A stretch of DNA of 47,601 nucleotides from an uncultured Lachnospiraceae bacterium (lineage in GTDB: Bacteria; Bacillota; Clostridia; Lachnospirales; Lachnospiraceae), in the NCBI GenBank assembly GCA_947175035.1, contig CAMWLG010000021.1, forward strand, positions 1 to 47,601, written 5' to 3'. Under the pieces are notes generated by a model. That model was not told where the DNA came from and searched no databases. It saw only the letters and a program-made list of their open reading frames with translations. Position numbers and translations under genes: made by a program. This document shows positions 34,216 through 42,242 of the stretch, piece by piece (position 1 is the first letter of the stretch; the number at the start of each line of letters is the position of its first letter).

Positions 34216-35217
34216 ATGGAACAGATTGATTTTGTGGTGACATGGGTGGACGGCGCCGATGAGGCGTGGAGACGGGAGAAAGCAAAATACGCTCAGGAGA
34301 CAGGCGATGACGACCGTAGGGAGCGGTACAGGGACTGGGATCTTCTGCGCTATTGGTTTCGGGGGGTGGAGCAATATGCCCCATGGGTCCGGAACATCCA
34401 TTTTGTCACATGGGGACATCTGCCCCAATGGCTGGACACACAGAATCCCAAGCTGCGGATCGTCCGGCACGAGGACTATATACCAAGTGAGTATCTGCCC
34501 ACCTTCAACAGTAATGTGCTGGAGATATATCTGCATAAAATAAAGGGGCTTTCGGAGCATTTTGTGTATTTTAATGATGATATGTTTCTGATTGACAGAG
34601 TGGAGCCGGAGGATTTTTTCCACAGAGGAAAGCCCTGCGACATGCTTGCGCTGCAGGCGGTGGTGGCCAATCCCTCCAACCCGGTGATGTCCCATCTGTA
34701 TCTGAATAATTCCATGGTGCTCGCCGGACACTTCGACAAGCGGGAAAATATGAGGCGGCAGCCGGGGAGTTATTTCAGAATCGGGTATCCGCCCACGCGC
34801 TTTTGGTACAATGTGTTGGAGCGTGCATTTCCGCTCTATACGGGATTTTACACGGTACACGGACCGTCTCCTTTCTGCAGGCATACTTTCGAGGAGGTAT
34901 GGGAGAAGGAGGGTGATGTCTTGCGGGCGATGTCAAGCAATCGCTTCCGCAGCGGCAGTGATGTGACCCAGTATCTGTTTCGGGAGTGGCAGAAGCTGTC
35001 GGGGAATTTTGAACCCAGAAACATCCAGCGCGGTTTCGGCTATTTTGAGATCGGGGAGGATAACAGGAAGCTGCTAAAGACCATCGAGAGGCAGAAACGC
35101 AGGATTGTGTGTGTCAATGATACTTGGCATGAGGGCGATTTTGAAAGTGTGAAGGCGCAGATGCAAGGCGCTTTCGAGTGGCTGTTTCCCACGCCTTCGG
35201 GATTTGAACGCGGATAA
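34216..35217 (+). CDS. Stealth-family sugar-phosphate transferase
   Basis: Residues 3-17 (QIDFVVTWVDGADEAW) are the Stealth CR1 motif. Residues about 37-140 contain CR2 (RYRDWDLLRYWFRGVEQYAP and FVYFNDDMFL). CR3-like (NSMVLAGHFDKR) and CR4-like (VCVNDT) segments follow. Stealth proteins are hexose-1-phosphoryl transferases that make phosphodiester-linked capsular or surface polymers and also include GlcNAc-1-phosphotransferase. The ATG has GGAGGTGAGGGTGCG upstream. Its presence suggests the second glycan has sugar-phosphate links, which would suit the NAGPA-domain protein at 3.4 kb. Confidence 0.92.
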   Translation: MEQIDFVVTWVDGADEAWRREKAKYAQETGDDDRRERYRDWDLLRYWFRGVEQYAPWVRNIHFVTWGHLPQWLDTQNPKLRIVRHEDYIPSEYLPTFNSNVLEIYLHKIKGLSEHFVYFNDDMFLIDRVEPEDFFHRGKPCDMLALQAVVANPSNPVMSHLYLNNSMVLAGHFDKRENMRRQPGSYFRIGYPPTRFWYNVLERAFPLYTGFYTVHGPSPFCRHTFEEVWEKEGDVLRAMSSNRFRSGSDVTQYLFREWQKLSGNFEPRNIQRGFGYFEIGEDNRKLLKTIERQKRRIVCVNDTWHEGDFESVKAQMQGAFEWLFPTPSGFERG

Positions 35218-35232
35218 TTTGGAGGGACTACT

Positions 35233-36780
35233 GTGATGCAGAAGAGCAGAACGGAATACTCTGCACGCAATACTACCGTCGCCATAATCGCGCGCATCAG
35301 CGCCATTTTGATGGGATTTGCGGCAAGAGTGGTTTTTACCCACACGCTCAGCGAGGATTATGTGGGAATCAACGGCCTGTTTACAGATATTTTGAGTGTG
35401 CTTGCGCTCTCGGAGCTGGGAGTGGGAACGGCGATCACCTATGCCCTGTACCGGCCCATTGCGCAGGGGGATGTGGAGAAACAGAAATCCCTGATGCGCC
35501 TGTATCGTTTTTTTTACCAAATGGTGGCAGGGATCGTGCTGGTTCTGGGACTGTTGGTGATCCCGTTTATGGATATTCTGATTAAGGATCAGCCCAATGT
35601 GGAACATCTGACCCTGATTTATCTGATGTATTTGGCCAATTCGGTGTGTTCCTATCTGTGGGTCTACAAGAGAACGCTGATAGACGCCCATCAGCTCAGC
35701 TACATCGGCGTACTGTATCAGACAGGCTCGTGGATTCTGCAGAATATTCTGCAGATGATCGTGCTGCTCACCACGAGAAATTATATTCTGTATCTGTCGA
35801 TCCTGATTCTCTGTACGGTGCTCAACAATGTCTTCGTGTCCAGACGCGCGGATAAGATGTATCCCTACCTGTGCGACAGGGAGGTGGCTCGGCTCTCGAA
35901 GGAGGAGCGATCAGGAATTTTCCAGAATATCCGCGCCATGTTGATGCACAAGGTGGGAAATGTGTTGGTGAATAACACGGACAATCTGTTGCTGTCGGCT
36001 CTGGTGGGAACGGTGAGCGTGGGAAAATATTCCAATTATTTCCTGATCATCGGATCCGTTAAACAGGTGTTGGAGCAGATGTTTCAGGGCATCACTGCCA
36101 GTGTGGGCAATATGGGTGTGGAGGCGAGTAAGGAGCGGATCAAAAAGATCTTTGAGGCTTCGTTTTTCATGGGACAGTGGGTGTACGGGCTCACCGCTAT
36201 CTGTATGTATCACATTCTGGATCTCTTTGTGGGATTGAGCTTTGGAGAACAGTATATTTTTGAAAGCCATATCACGCTGATCCTCTGTCTGAATTTTTAT
36301 CTGACGGGGATGCGGCAGGCCACCATCGTATTCCGCGATTCTATGGGGCTTTTCCGGTATGACAGATACAAGGCCATCGCGGAGGCTGTCATCAATCTGG
36401 TGGTATCTCTGGTGCTCGGCGGGCTGTGGGGGACGGCGGGCGTATTTCTAGGCACTATGGTGAGCACGGTCACCACTTCCCTCTGGGTGGAGCCCTACAT
36501 GCTGTATAAACACAGACTGCAGACGTCTTCCATGCCTTATTTTGGAAAATATATTCTGTATGCCTCTGTGACGTTCCTTCTGTGGTATGGGGAGAGCTTC
36601 CTGTGCGGTTGTATCACGGGAAGGTTGTGGACGGTGTGTATCCTGCGCGGGATCGTCTGCTTCGTCGTGACCAATCTGGCATATCTGGCGTTGTATCATC
36701 GCACCAGAGAGTTCGGGCTGTTGTGGAAGAAGGCGGTGCAGTTGGCACAAAAATATCGGGAGAATAGGATGCGGGAGTGA
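35233..36780 (+). CDS. Wzx/MATE-type polysaccharide flippase
   Basis: The 515-aa protein has about fourteen membrane helices and the N-terminal RISAILMGFAARVVFTHTLS and YVGINGLFTDILSVLALSELG pattern of oligosaccharide flippases (MOP superfamily). It should move undecaprenyl-linked repeat units across the membrane. The GTG at 35233 and the ATG three bases later both fit the GGAGG site at 35221. It overlaps the next gene by four bases, which keeps the run intact. Confidence 0.9.
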   Translation: MMQKSRTEYSARNTTVAIIARISAILMGFAARVVFTHTLSEDYVGINGLFTDILSVLALSELGVGTAITYALYRPIAQGDVEKQKSLMRLYRFFYQMVAGIVLVLGLLVIPFMDILIKDQPNVEHLTLIYLMYLANSVCSYLWVYKRTLIDAHQLSYIGVLYQTGSWILQNILQMIVLLTTRNYILYLSILILCTVLNNVFVSRRADKMYPYLCDREVARLSKEERSGIFQNIRAMLMHKVGNVLVNNTDNLLLSALVGTVSVGKYSNYFLIIGSVKQVLEQMFQGITASVGNMGVEASKERIKKIFEASFFMGQWVYGLTAICMYHILDLFVGLSFGEQYIFESHITLILCLNFYLTGMRQATIVFRDSMGLFRYDRYKAIAEAVINLVVSLVLGGLWGTAGVFLGTMVSTVTTSLWVEPYMLYKHRLQTSSMPYFGKYILYASVTFLLWYGESFLCGCITGRLWTVCILRGIVCFVVTNLAYLALYHRTREFGLLWKKAVQLAQKYRENRMRE

Positions 36781-38006
36781 AACTGTGGAGGATGGAAGAT
36801 AAAATGGTGTCGGAAATGGGAAAATCTTTTTCAGAGGAGGAGAGATGTCTTCTGGCCATGCTCAGGGAGGCGCTCACAGGCGTGTCGCAGGAGATATCGA
36901 AATTTGCTCCGGACTGGGAACGGCTGCTTGCCATGGCGGAGCGCCATGGCGTTCTGCCGCTGTTATATGATGCGTTGGCAGAAGAAGAGAAGATGCCGCC
37001 CAATCTGAGGAGACGGGCGGCGGACTCCGCCAGACAGACGGTGCAGCAGAGTTATCGTCTGCTCTTTCTGTGCAAATATCTGGCGGCTGGACTGGAGGAG
37101 GCCGGGGTGTCCGCTGCGCTGTTAAAAGGTGTGGGGACGGCGGCATACTATCCCACACCGGAGCTCAGAAAGGCGGGGGATGTAGATCTTCTGCTTCTGC
37201 ATCCCGAGGAACGTGCCCGGGCGGAGGAAGTCCTGACAAAACTGGGATGTAGACTTTCTGACGAGCAGCCCGCCCTGCATCATGTGGCGTATCTGGCGGG
37301 CGAGGGGATAGAGGTGGAGCTGCATACCCTGCTGGCGGAGCCTTTTGACAATGATCGGATGAACCGGTATTTGGAGGAGCGGCTTTCGGAGTGTGTAGCA
37401 CATGTGTGCCACACGAATGTGATGGGAGTGCCCCTTCCCGTGCTGGAGGGCGCGTGGCATGCCTATGAGCTGTTGCTGCATATGCTGCAGCATTTTCTGC
37501 GGTCGGGTTTTGGACTCAAACTCTTGTGCGACTGGGTGGTGTTTTGGAACCGGGAGACGGACAAGGCGGAGCGGGAGCTGTATCTTGAACTGGTGACAGA
37601 GAGCAGGATCAAGGGATTCTCTGATATGGTGACGCTGGCGTGCTGCAGATATTTAGGACTGCCGGGAGAACGTGTGGCGTGGATGGGACTTTCGGAGCAG
37701 TTTGAGACCGAAGGCTTCCTTGCGGAGATTCTGGAGGCGGAGGAATTTGGCAAATCTTCTGTAAACCGTATGGTTACGCTGCGGGGAGGAAAGCTTGCGG
37801 ATTATGTGAGAGAGTTTCATCATCAGATGTGTCTGAATTTCCCGAGAGGCAGCAGGTGTATCGTGTGCTGGCCGCTGTTATGGATGATCACGCTGGTGCG
37901 CTTTTTGAGAAATAACCGGAAAATCAGAAAGACCTCCGGGCTTGCCATCTTGAAAAAAGCGGGACAGCGGGGGAAGATGATAGAGCAGATCGGGCTGTTC
38001 CGTTAA
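36777..38006 (+). CDS. Nucleotidyltransferase family protein (NTP_transf_5)
   Basis: The 409-aa protein has the superfamily core LLKGVGTAAYYPTPELRKAGD with DVDLLLL, giving the DxD metal site, followed by HHVAYLAGEGIEVELH as the third acidic strand. This is the PF14907 type common in peptide-modification clusters, such as paeninodin-like lasso peptide loci, next to HPr-kinase-like proteins, where it may nucleotidylate a phosphorylated product. The C-terminal half is helical. The gene overlaps the flippase gene and ends just before the promoter of the precursor-like gene. A second in-frame ATG at 36792 or 36801 is possible. Confidence 0.8.
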   Translation: MKLWRMEDKMVSEMGKSFSEEERCLLAMLREALTGVSQEISKFAPDWERLLAMAERHGVLPLLYDALAEEEKMPPNLRRRAADSARQTVQQSYRLLFLCKYLAAGLEEAGVSAALLKGVGTAAYYPTPELRKAGDVDLLLLHPEERARAEEVLTKLGCRLSDEQPALHHVAYLAGEGIEVELHTLLAEPFDNDRMNRYLEERLSECVAHVCHTNVMGVPLPVLEGAWHAYELLLHMLQHFLRSGFGLKLLCDWVVFWNRETDKAERELYLELVTESRIKGFSDMVTLACCRYLGLPGERVAWMGLSEQFETEGFLAEILEAEEFGKSSVNRMVTLRGGKLADYVREFHHQMCLNFPRGSRCIVCWPLLWMITLVRFLRNNRKIRKTSGLAILKKAGQRGKMIEQIGLFR

Positions 38007-38059
38007 GGGGGTAAAAAATTTTTTAAAAACTATTTTTTAAGAAAAATCTGCCAGAGTGA

Positions 38060-38088
38060 TTGACAAAAAGGATGGAATTTATTATACT
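38060..38088 (+). promoter_or_regulatory. Strong sigma-A promoter of the precursor-like gene
   Basis: A perfect TTGACA (38060-38065) and TATACT (38083-38088) are separated by 17 bases. This is the best promoter in the window and would start a transcript about 90 bases before the precursor-like gene. A small hairpin (GACGC/GCGTC, 38147-38165) lies in the leader just ahead of the ribosome-binding site. Confidence 0.85.
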
Positions 38089-38183
38089 AATAGTATCGGG
38101 TTAGGTTTGTTGATATGTCCGGTGGAACGTATTGTTGGGTTATGCAGACGCGGCGTTGCAGCGTCCTAGGCGGAGGAAAAAAT

Positions 38184-38603
38184 ATGAAAAATTATGAAAA
38201 ACCTATTATTTTGACAAATGAGGAGCTGGCTGAGGGTGTATACGCAGGAAGCGGAAATTGTTACACCACGACTGCACGGATTGTACAGTTGCCCGAGAGT
38301 ACCCACGGTTATATTATCCAGATAGATGCGACACATAATTCCGGTGGACATCACAGCACCAACCGACATGTTGAGGTTACTTTCAATCAGGTGGTTACTT
38401 ATGTGTCCAGTGAGGCTTCTCAGTGTTGGGGAAGTGGTTCGACCAAGCTCACTCTGGAGTATGCGACAAAGAATGGAGCACCTTATCATAATAATGCTTC
38501 CGAGTATATCGGACTGGGCAATCTGGAGGTTACCTCTGAGGCGGGTCTTGCCATTACCGGATGCAGATGTGTATACTGTGATGAGGACTGCGAGCAGCAC
38601 TAA
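38184..38603 (+). CDS. Precursor-like exported protein with leader-type N-terminus and Cys-rich end
   Basis: The ATG at 38184 follows GGAGG by eight bases; earlier in-frame codons lack a site. The 139-aa product starts MKNYEKPIILTNEELAEGVY, then AGSG, a charged leader without a hydrophobic signal. The rest is Thr/Ser/Asn/His-rich, beta-prone (VEVTFNQVVTYVSS, STKLTLEYATK) and ends GLAITGCRCVYCDEDCEQH. Cysteines are at 26, 81, 127, 129, 132 and 136. The EGVY-small-residue junction looks like a processing or recognition site for the neighbouring PqqD domains, exporter and peptidase. It has its own promoter and terminator. Function is unknown. Confidence 0.7.
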   Translation: MKNYEKPIILTNEELAEGVYAGSGNCYTTTARIVQLPESTHGYIIQIDATHNSGGHHSTNRHVEVTFNQVVTYVSSEASQCWGSGSTKLTLEYATKNGAPYHNNASEYIGLGNLEVTSEAGLAITGCRCVYCDEDCEQH

Positions 38604-38651
38604 TGATTCGGATGTGCGAAACGATTTGGGAATAAGTATGGGAATAAAGCG

Positions 38652-38682
38652 AGAGGTTATGTGGCTGCATAACCTCTTTTTT
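38652..38682 (+). terminator. Rho-independent terminator/attenuator between precursor and exporter genes
   Basis: AGAGGTTATG and CATAACCTCT form a perfect 10-bp stem with a six-base loop, followed directly by a T run. It ends 13 bases before the ABC-exporter start, so most transcripts from the precursor promoter should stop here and only read-through would express the exporter. Confidence 0.9.
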
Positions 38683-38695
38683 ATCGAGATGAGAG

Positions 38696-40456
38696 ATGAA
38701 GGAAAAGATTAGGTTTATCATAGGCAGAATCAAGGCGGGCAGACTGCAGGAGATGTGGCGGCAGACTCTCTGGATTTATCATTATGCCAGACAGTATTGG
38801 CTGGCTATGATATTTTATACCCTTCTGGGGATGTTCGGCACGGTGGTATCCCTCCTGACAAGCATGGTGTCCAAGGAGCTGGTGGATATCATCACTGGTC
38901 ATGAGACGGGGCTTGTCATTCGGACTTTTTGTATGATGATCGGGTTGAACGTGGGAACGACACTGGTCGGCATGGCTTCTGACTATGCGGCGGGCTGGAT
39001 TGGCATGAAGGTGGATGCGGAGATTAAGGCGGATATTTTTGAGAAGATCCTCGTGACGGATTGGGAATCGCTGACCAACTATCACACAGGAGATCTGCTC
39101 ACTAGGTGGAGTTCGGATGTCTCCAATATCTCCAGCGGCATACTCAGTTTTATACCGAATTTCATCATTTATTTCTTTCGATTTGTCAGTGCCTTTGCGA
39201 TGATTATCTATTATGATGCCTCCTTTGCCATATTCGCCTTTCTGGGTATGCCGGTGAGTCTGCTTTTGTCCAGAACGCTGATGAACCGCATGGTAAACAA
39301 TGACAGAAGAAGCGCCGCCATGGGAGCCAGAATGTCGGGTTTTAATCAGGAGGCTTTCTCCAATGTTCAGATCATCAAGGCCTTTGATCTGGTGCGGCTC
39401 TACGCGGCGCGTCTGCGGCAGCTTCAGCAGGAATATATCACAATGCGGCTGGATTTCAAGAAAATGTCCATCGGGACTTCCCTGCTTTTGACTACAGTGG
39501 GACTTCTGGTCTCCTATGCCTCCTACGGCTGGGGAATCTACCGGGTGTGGAGTGGAGCCATCACCTACGGCACAATGACCATGTTTCTCACGCTGTCCGG
39601 GACTTTGACGGGGACGCTGCACAATCTGACTTCGCTGGTTCCCACGGCCATCGGGCTTACCACCTCGGCGGGACGTCTCATGGATATCGTGGAGATGCCC
39701 AGAGAGGATTACAGCCATGACGAGGCGGTGGAAGGTTTCCGGGAGAAGCACCGGGCGGACGGCATCAGTCTCTGTATCCGGGATGTGGAATATGCTTATC
39801 AAAACGGAAATAAGGTGTTTGAACATGCCTCTCTGGAGGCCCATCCCCATGAGGTGATCGGGCTGGTGGGGCCGTCCGGAGAGGGCAAGACCACCATGAT
39901 GCGTCTGATGCTGGCTTTGATTGCCCCGCAGGCGGGAGAGATTGTGCTTTGTACGGACAAAGACGCCCTTCCGTTGACCGCTTCTGCCAGGAAGCTCTTT
40001 TCCTATGTGCCGCAGGGCAACACGCTCTTTTCGGGCACCATTGCGGAGAATATGCGAAATGTGAAGCCGGAGGCCACGGAGGAGGAGATGATAGAGGCGC
40101 TGAAGCTTGCCTGCGCATGGGACTTTGTGGAAAAGCTGCCGGACGGACTGCACAGCAGGGTGAAGGAGAGAGGCGGCGGTTTCTCGGAGGGACAGGCACA
40201 GCGGCTTGCCATCGCCAGAGCACTGCTCAGGAAGTCTCCGCTACTTTTGTTGGACGAGGCCACCTCTGCGCTGGATGTGGCAACGGAGAGAAGGGTATTG
40301 AAAAATATTATGCAGGACGAGTATCCGCGCACCTGTGTGGTGACCACCCATCGTCCCACGGTCTTAAGCGCCTGCAGCCGTGTCTATGGTATCAGGAACA
40401 GGCGCTGTGTGGTGTTGAGCGAGGAAGAGATCAATGAACAGGTGAGAGGGTTTTGA
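38696..40456 (+). CDS. ABC exporter (fused membrane and ATPase domains)
   Basis: Residues 1-320 contain six membrane helices of the type I exporter fold; residues 350-586 are the ATPase, with Walker A GPSGEGKTT, signature FSEGQAQRLAIARALL, Walker B LLLLDEATSALD and the H-loop THRP. There is no N-terminal C39 peptidase, so leader removal needs another protein, perhaps the S26-type peptidase 1.3 kb downstream. It probably exports the 139-aa protein encoded just before. The ribosome-binding site (GAGATGAG) is modest, consistent with lower expression than the substrate. Confidence 0.92.
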   Translation: MKEKIRFIIGRIKAGRLQEMWRQTLWIYHYARQYWLAMIFYTLLGMFGTVVSLLTSMVSKELVDIITGHETGLVIRTFCMMIGLNVGTTLVGMASDYAAGWIGMKVDAEIKADIFEKILVTDWESLTNYHTGDLLTRWSSDVSNISSGILSFIPNFIIYFFRFVSAFAMIIYYDASFAIFAFLGMPVSLLLSRTLMNRMVNNDRRSAAMGARMSGFNQEAFSNVQIIKAFDLVRLYAARLRQLQQEYITMRLDFKKMSIGTSLLLTTVGLLVSYASYGWGIYRVWSGAITYGTMTMFLTLSGTLTGTLHNLTSLVPTAIGLTTSAGRLMDIVEMPREDYSHDEAVEGFREKHRADGISLCIRDVEYAYQNGNKVFEHASLEAHPHEVIGLVGPSGEGKTTMMRLMLALIAPQAGEIVLCTDKDALPLTASARKLFSYVPQGNTLFSGTIAENMRNVKPEATEEEMIEALKLACAWDFVEKLPDGLHSRVKERGGGFSEGQAQRLAIARALLRKSPLLLLDEATSALDVATERRVLKNIMQDEYPRTCVVTTHRPTVLSACSRVYGIRNRRCVVLSEEEINEQVRGF

Positions 40457-40460
40457 GTGG

Positions 40461-41612
40461 TTATGATTGCAGGTAGCGGTGGATGGTGTCCCGAACGGCC
40501 TCCACAGCCTCGGATCTCGGCGTGCAGTGCAGACGGCATATGAGAATCCGTCCGGCCAGCGCGTCTACAAGACGCAGACTGCGTTCATAAAGTTTCCCGT
40601 CCCATGCAGGGGAGATGAGCCGCTGGAGGACGAGAAGGCGCTTTTGATCCTCGGCCAGTTCCTCCACATAGTCGGAGGAGGACTGCCGTAGCAGCACGAT
40701 GCCTCCCAAAGGATGCGTTCCGGTGTCGGACAGGCCGGAGCTGCCGCACCATGGAATCCCATGGATGACGGGTTGACCCCTCTCCATGGCCAGAAGATTC
40801 AAGTCACCGTTTAGGACGGGCACATGATAGAGCGAGTGCCACAGGGCGGCATGGGTGGATTTTCCGGTGCCTGAGGAGGCGGAAAAGAGCCATGCCTTGC
40901 CCTTATACAGAATGGAAGAGGAGTGCAGAACCGCCATATGGTGTCTTAAAGCCAGATAGAGAAACGGAATCTGCAGGGCGTGAAACAGATCATTCCTGAG
41001 AATCTGGGTAAAGGGCATGGTGCAGTAACAGGTGCAGAGTGAGGCGTCTTTGGAGAGATGGATCTCGGCGATCTGCGGTGTGGCGGGGAAGAGCAGAATA
41101 TATTGTTTCTTGTCTTCAATCACGATGAGTTCGTCGTTCCGGATGAGCAACTTTCCGTTTGTGTGGACGGCGGGTGCATAGGGCAGCACCCGAATAGACT
41201 GACAGGGATGTTCTGTGGGTTCGCAGGCGAAGGATTCCAGTTCCATGGGAAACGCCTGTGCGGATCCGTAGAGCATACAGGTCAGTCCGGCGATACAAAT
41301 ACAACGGTAAAAAGGTGCTTCCGCAGAACCCTCGGATGTGGACAGGAGAATGCCCTGTGCCACCAGTTGATCCACAAATTCCCGGATATCTTCCTCCAGA
41401 CCGGGGAGGGATTGGGGATTGACATCATAGTGCGCCGCACATAGTGTGATGAGTTCCTCCATGGTGCGGTCTTTTTTGAGCAGATTCCAGAGACAGACGC
41501 CGGTCTCATTGATCTGTATGCCCCGTCTCTGATCGGCGATAAGCTGACCTACGGGGAGCAGATAGGGGACGTTTGCGATTCGCTTTAACACATAGCATTT
41601 GTTTTGTCTCAT
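40461..41612 (-). CDS. PqqD-like domain fused to an HPr-kinase-like P-loop protein
   Basis: I chose the ATG at 41612 (MRQNKCYVLKRIANVPY), seven bases after AGAGG; the ATG at 41627 has no such site. Residues 5-92 are PqqD-like (RRGIQINETGVCLWNLLKKD, then LEEDIREFVDQLVAQGI). Residues 215-383 resemble HPr kinase: P-loop SASSGTGKST (244-253), VPVLNGDLNLLAM and IHGIPWCGSSGL. Similar kinases phosphorylate lasso-peptide precursors in paeninodin-type clusters. The RRE-kinase fusion suggests leader-guided phosphorylation. The gene is convergent with the exporter, four bases apart, and divergent from the peptidase gene. Confidence 0.85.
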   Translation of the reverse strand: MRQNKCYVLKRIANVPYLLPVGQLIADQRRGIQINETGVCLWNLLKKDRTMEELITLCAAHYDVNPQSLPGLEEDIREFVDQLVAQGILLSTSEGSAEAPFYRCICIAGLTCMLYGSAQAFPMELESFACEPTEHPCQSIRVLPYAPAVHTNGKLLIRNDELIVIEDKKQYILLFPATPQIAEIHLSKDASLCTCYCTMPFTQILRNDLFHALQIPFLYLALRHHMAVLHSSSILYKGKAWLFSASSGTGKSTHAALWHSLYHVPVLNGDLNLLAMERGQPVIHGIPWCGSSGLSDTGTHPLGGIVLLRQSSSDYVEELAEDQKRLLVLQRLISPAWDGKLYERSLRLVDALAGRILICRLHCTPRSEAVEAVRDTIHRYLQS

Positions 41613-41752
41613 AATATGGCCTCTCATAAATATAGCTTTATAAATTGATAATTTTTCATAAATTCGCTTGGTTCTGAACAGTTACATAAATTGATTATAA
41701 CATTATGATGGCCGGAATGCTATCATGCGGGGCAAAAAAGGGAGGATTTCCT

Positions 41753-42187
41753 ATGGGAGAGGAAAAGATAAGTCCGGAGAAGCTTCTTCTGGAGGGTAGG
41801 ACGATTCAGTTTACGCCTGTGGGCTATAGTATGTATCCGCTCTTGGTGCCGGGTCGGGATCAGGCAGTGGTGGCTCCGATAGGGGATACCGTGCCGCGGC
41901 GGGGGGATGTGGTGCTCTACCGCAGAATTGGCGGGATTCTGGTATTGCACCGTGTATGGAAACACAAAAAGGACGGATTTTATATGGTGGGCGACAATGA
42001 GAAGACGGTGGAGGGACCTCTGCAGAGAGAGCAGCTCAAGGGAATTCTGGTGGCTGTTGTCCGAAAGGGCAGAACTTTTTCCGCGGATCATATCCTGTAT
42101 CGAGCCGCAGCGGGACTCTGGCTCTGGCTCAGACCTTTTCGTCCATATGTGGCCAGACTGCTCTCGAAGTGCACAACAAGACGGTGA
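41753..42187 (+). CDS. S26-family signal-peptidase-like protein, ER/SipW type
   Basis: The ATG at 41753 has GGGAGGA seven bases upstream; the one at 41705 has none. The 144-aa protein has the S26 serine motif GYSMYPLL, RRGDVVLYRR, LHRVWKHK and VGDNEKTVEG. His in LHRV replaces the usual general-base Lys, as in SipW and eukaryotic Sec11. The C-terminal hydrophobic stretch (residues 118-140) could anchor it. It lacks the usual N-terminal membrane helix. It is a good candidate for cutting the leader of the 139-aa protein after export. Confidence 0.82.
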   Translation: MGEEKISPEKLLLEGRTIQFTPVGYSMYPLLVPGRDQAVVAPIGDTVPRRGDVVLYRRIGGILVLHRVWKHKKDGFYMVGDNEKTVEGPLQREQLKGILVAVVRKGRTFSADHILYRAAAGLWLWLRPFRPYVARLLSKCTTRR

Positions 42188-42242
42188 GGGAAGTGCTACC
42201 AAAATGACAGTGAATATACAAAAATAATTGGAGGATGATAAC

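Noticed and set aside
36777..42187. Classical lasso peptide cluster
   Set aside because: Kinase-like and nucleotidyltransferase genes fit, but the transglutaminase-like protease B2 and the asparagine-synthetase-like cyclase C are missing, and the precursor is too long and Cys-rich.
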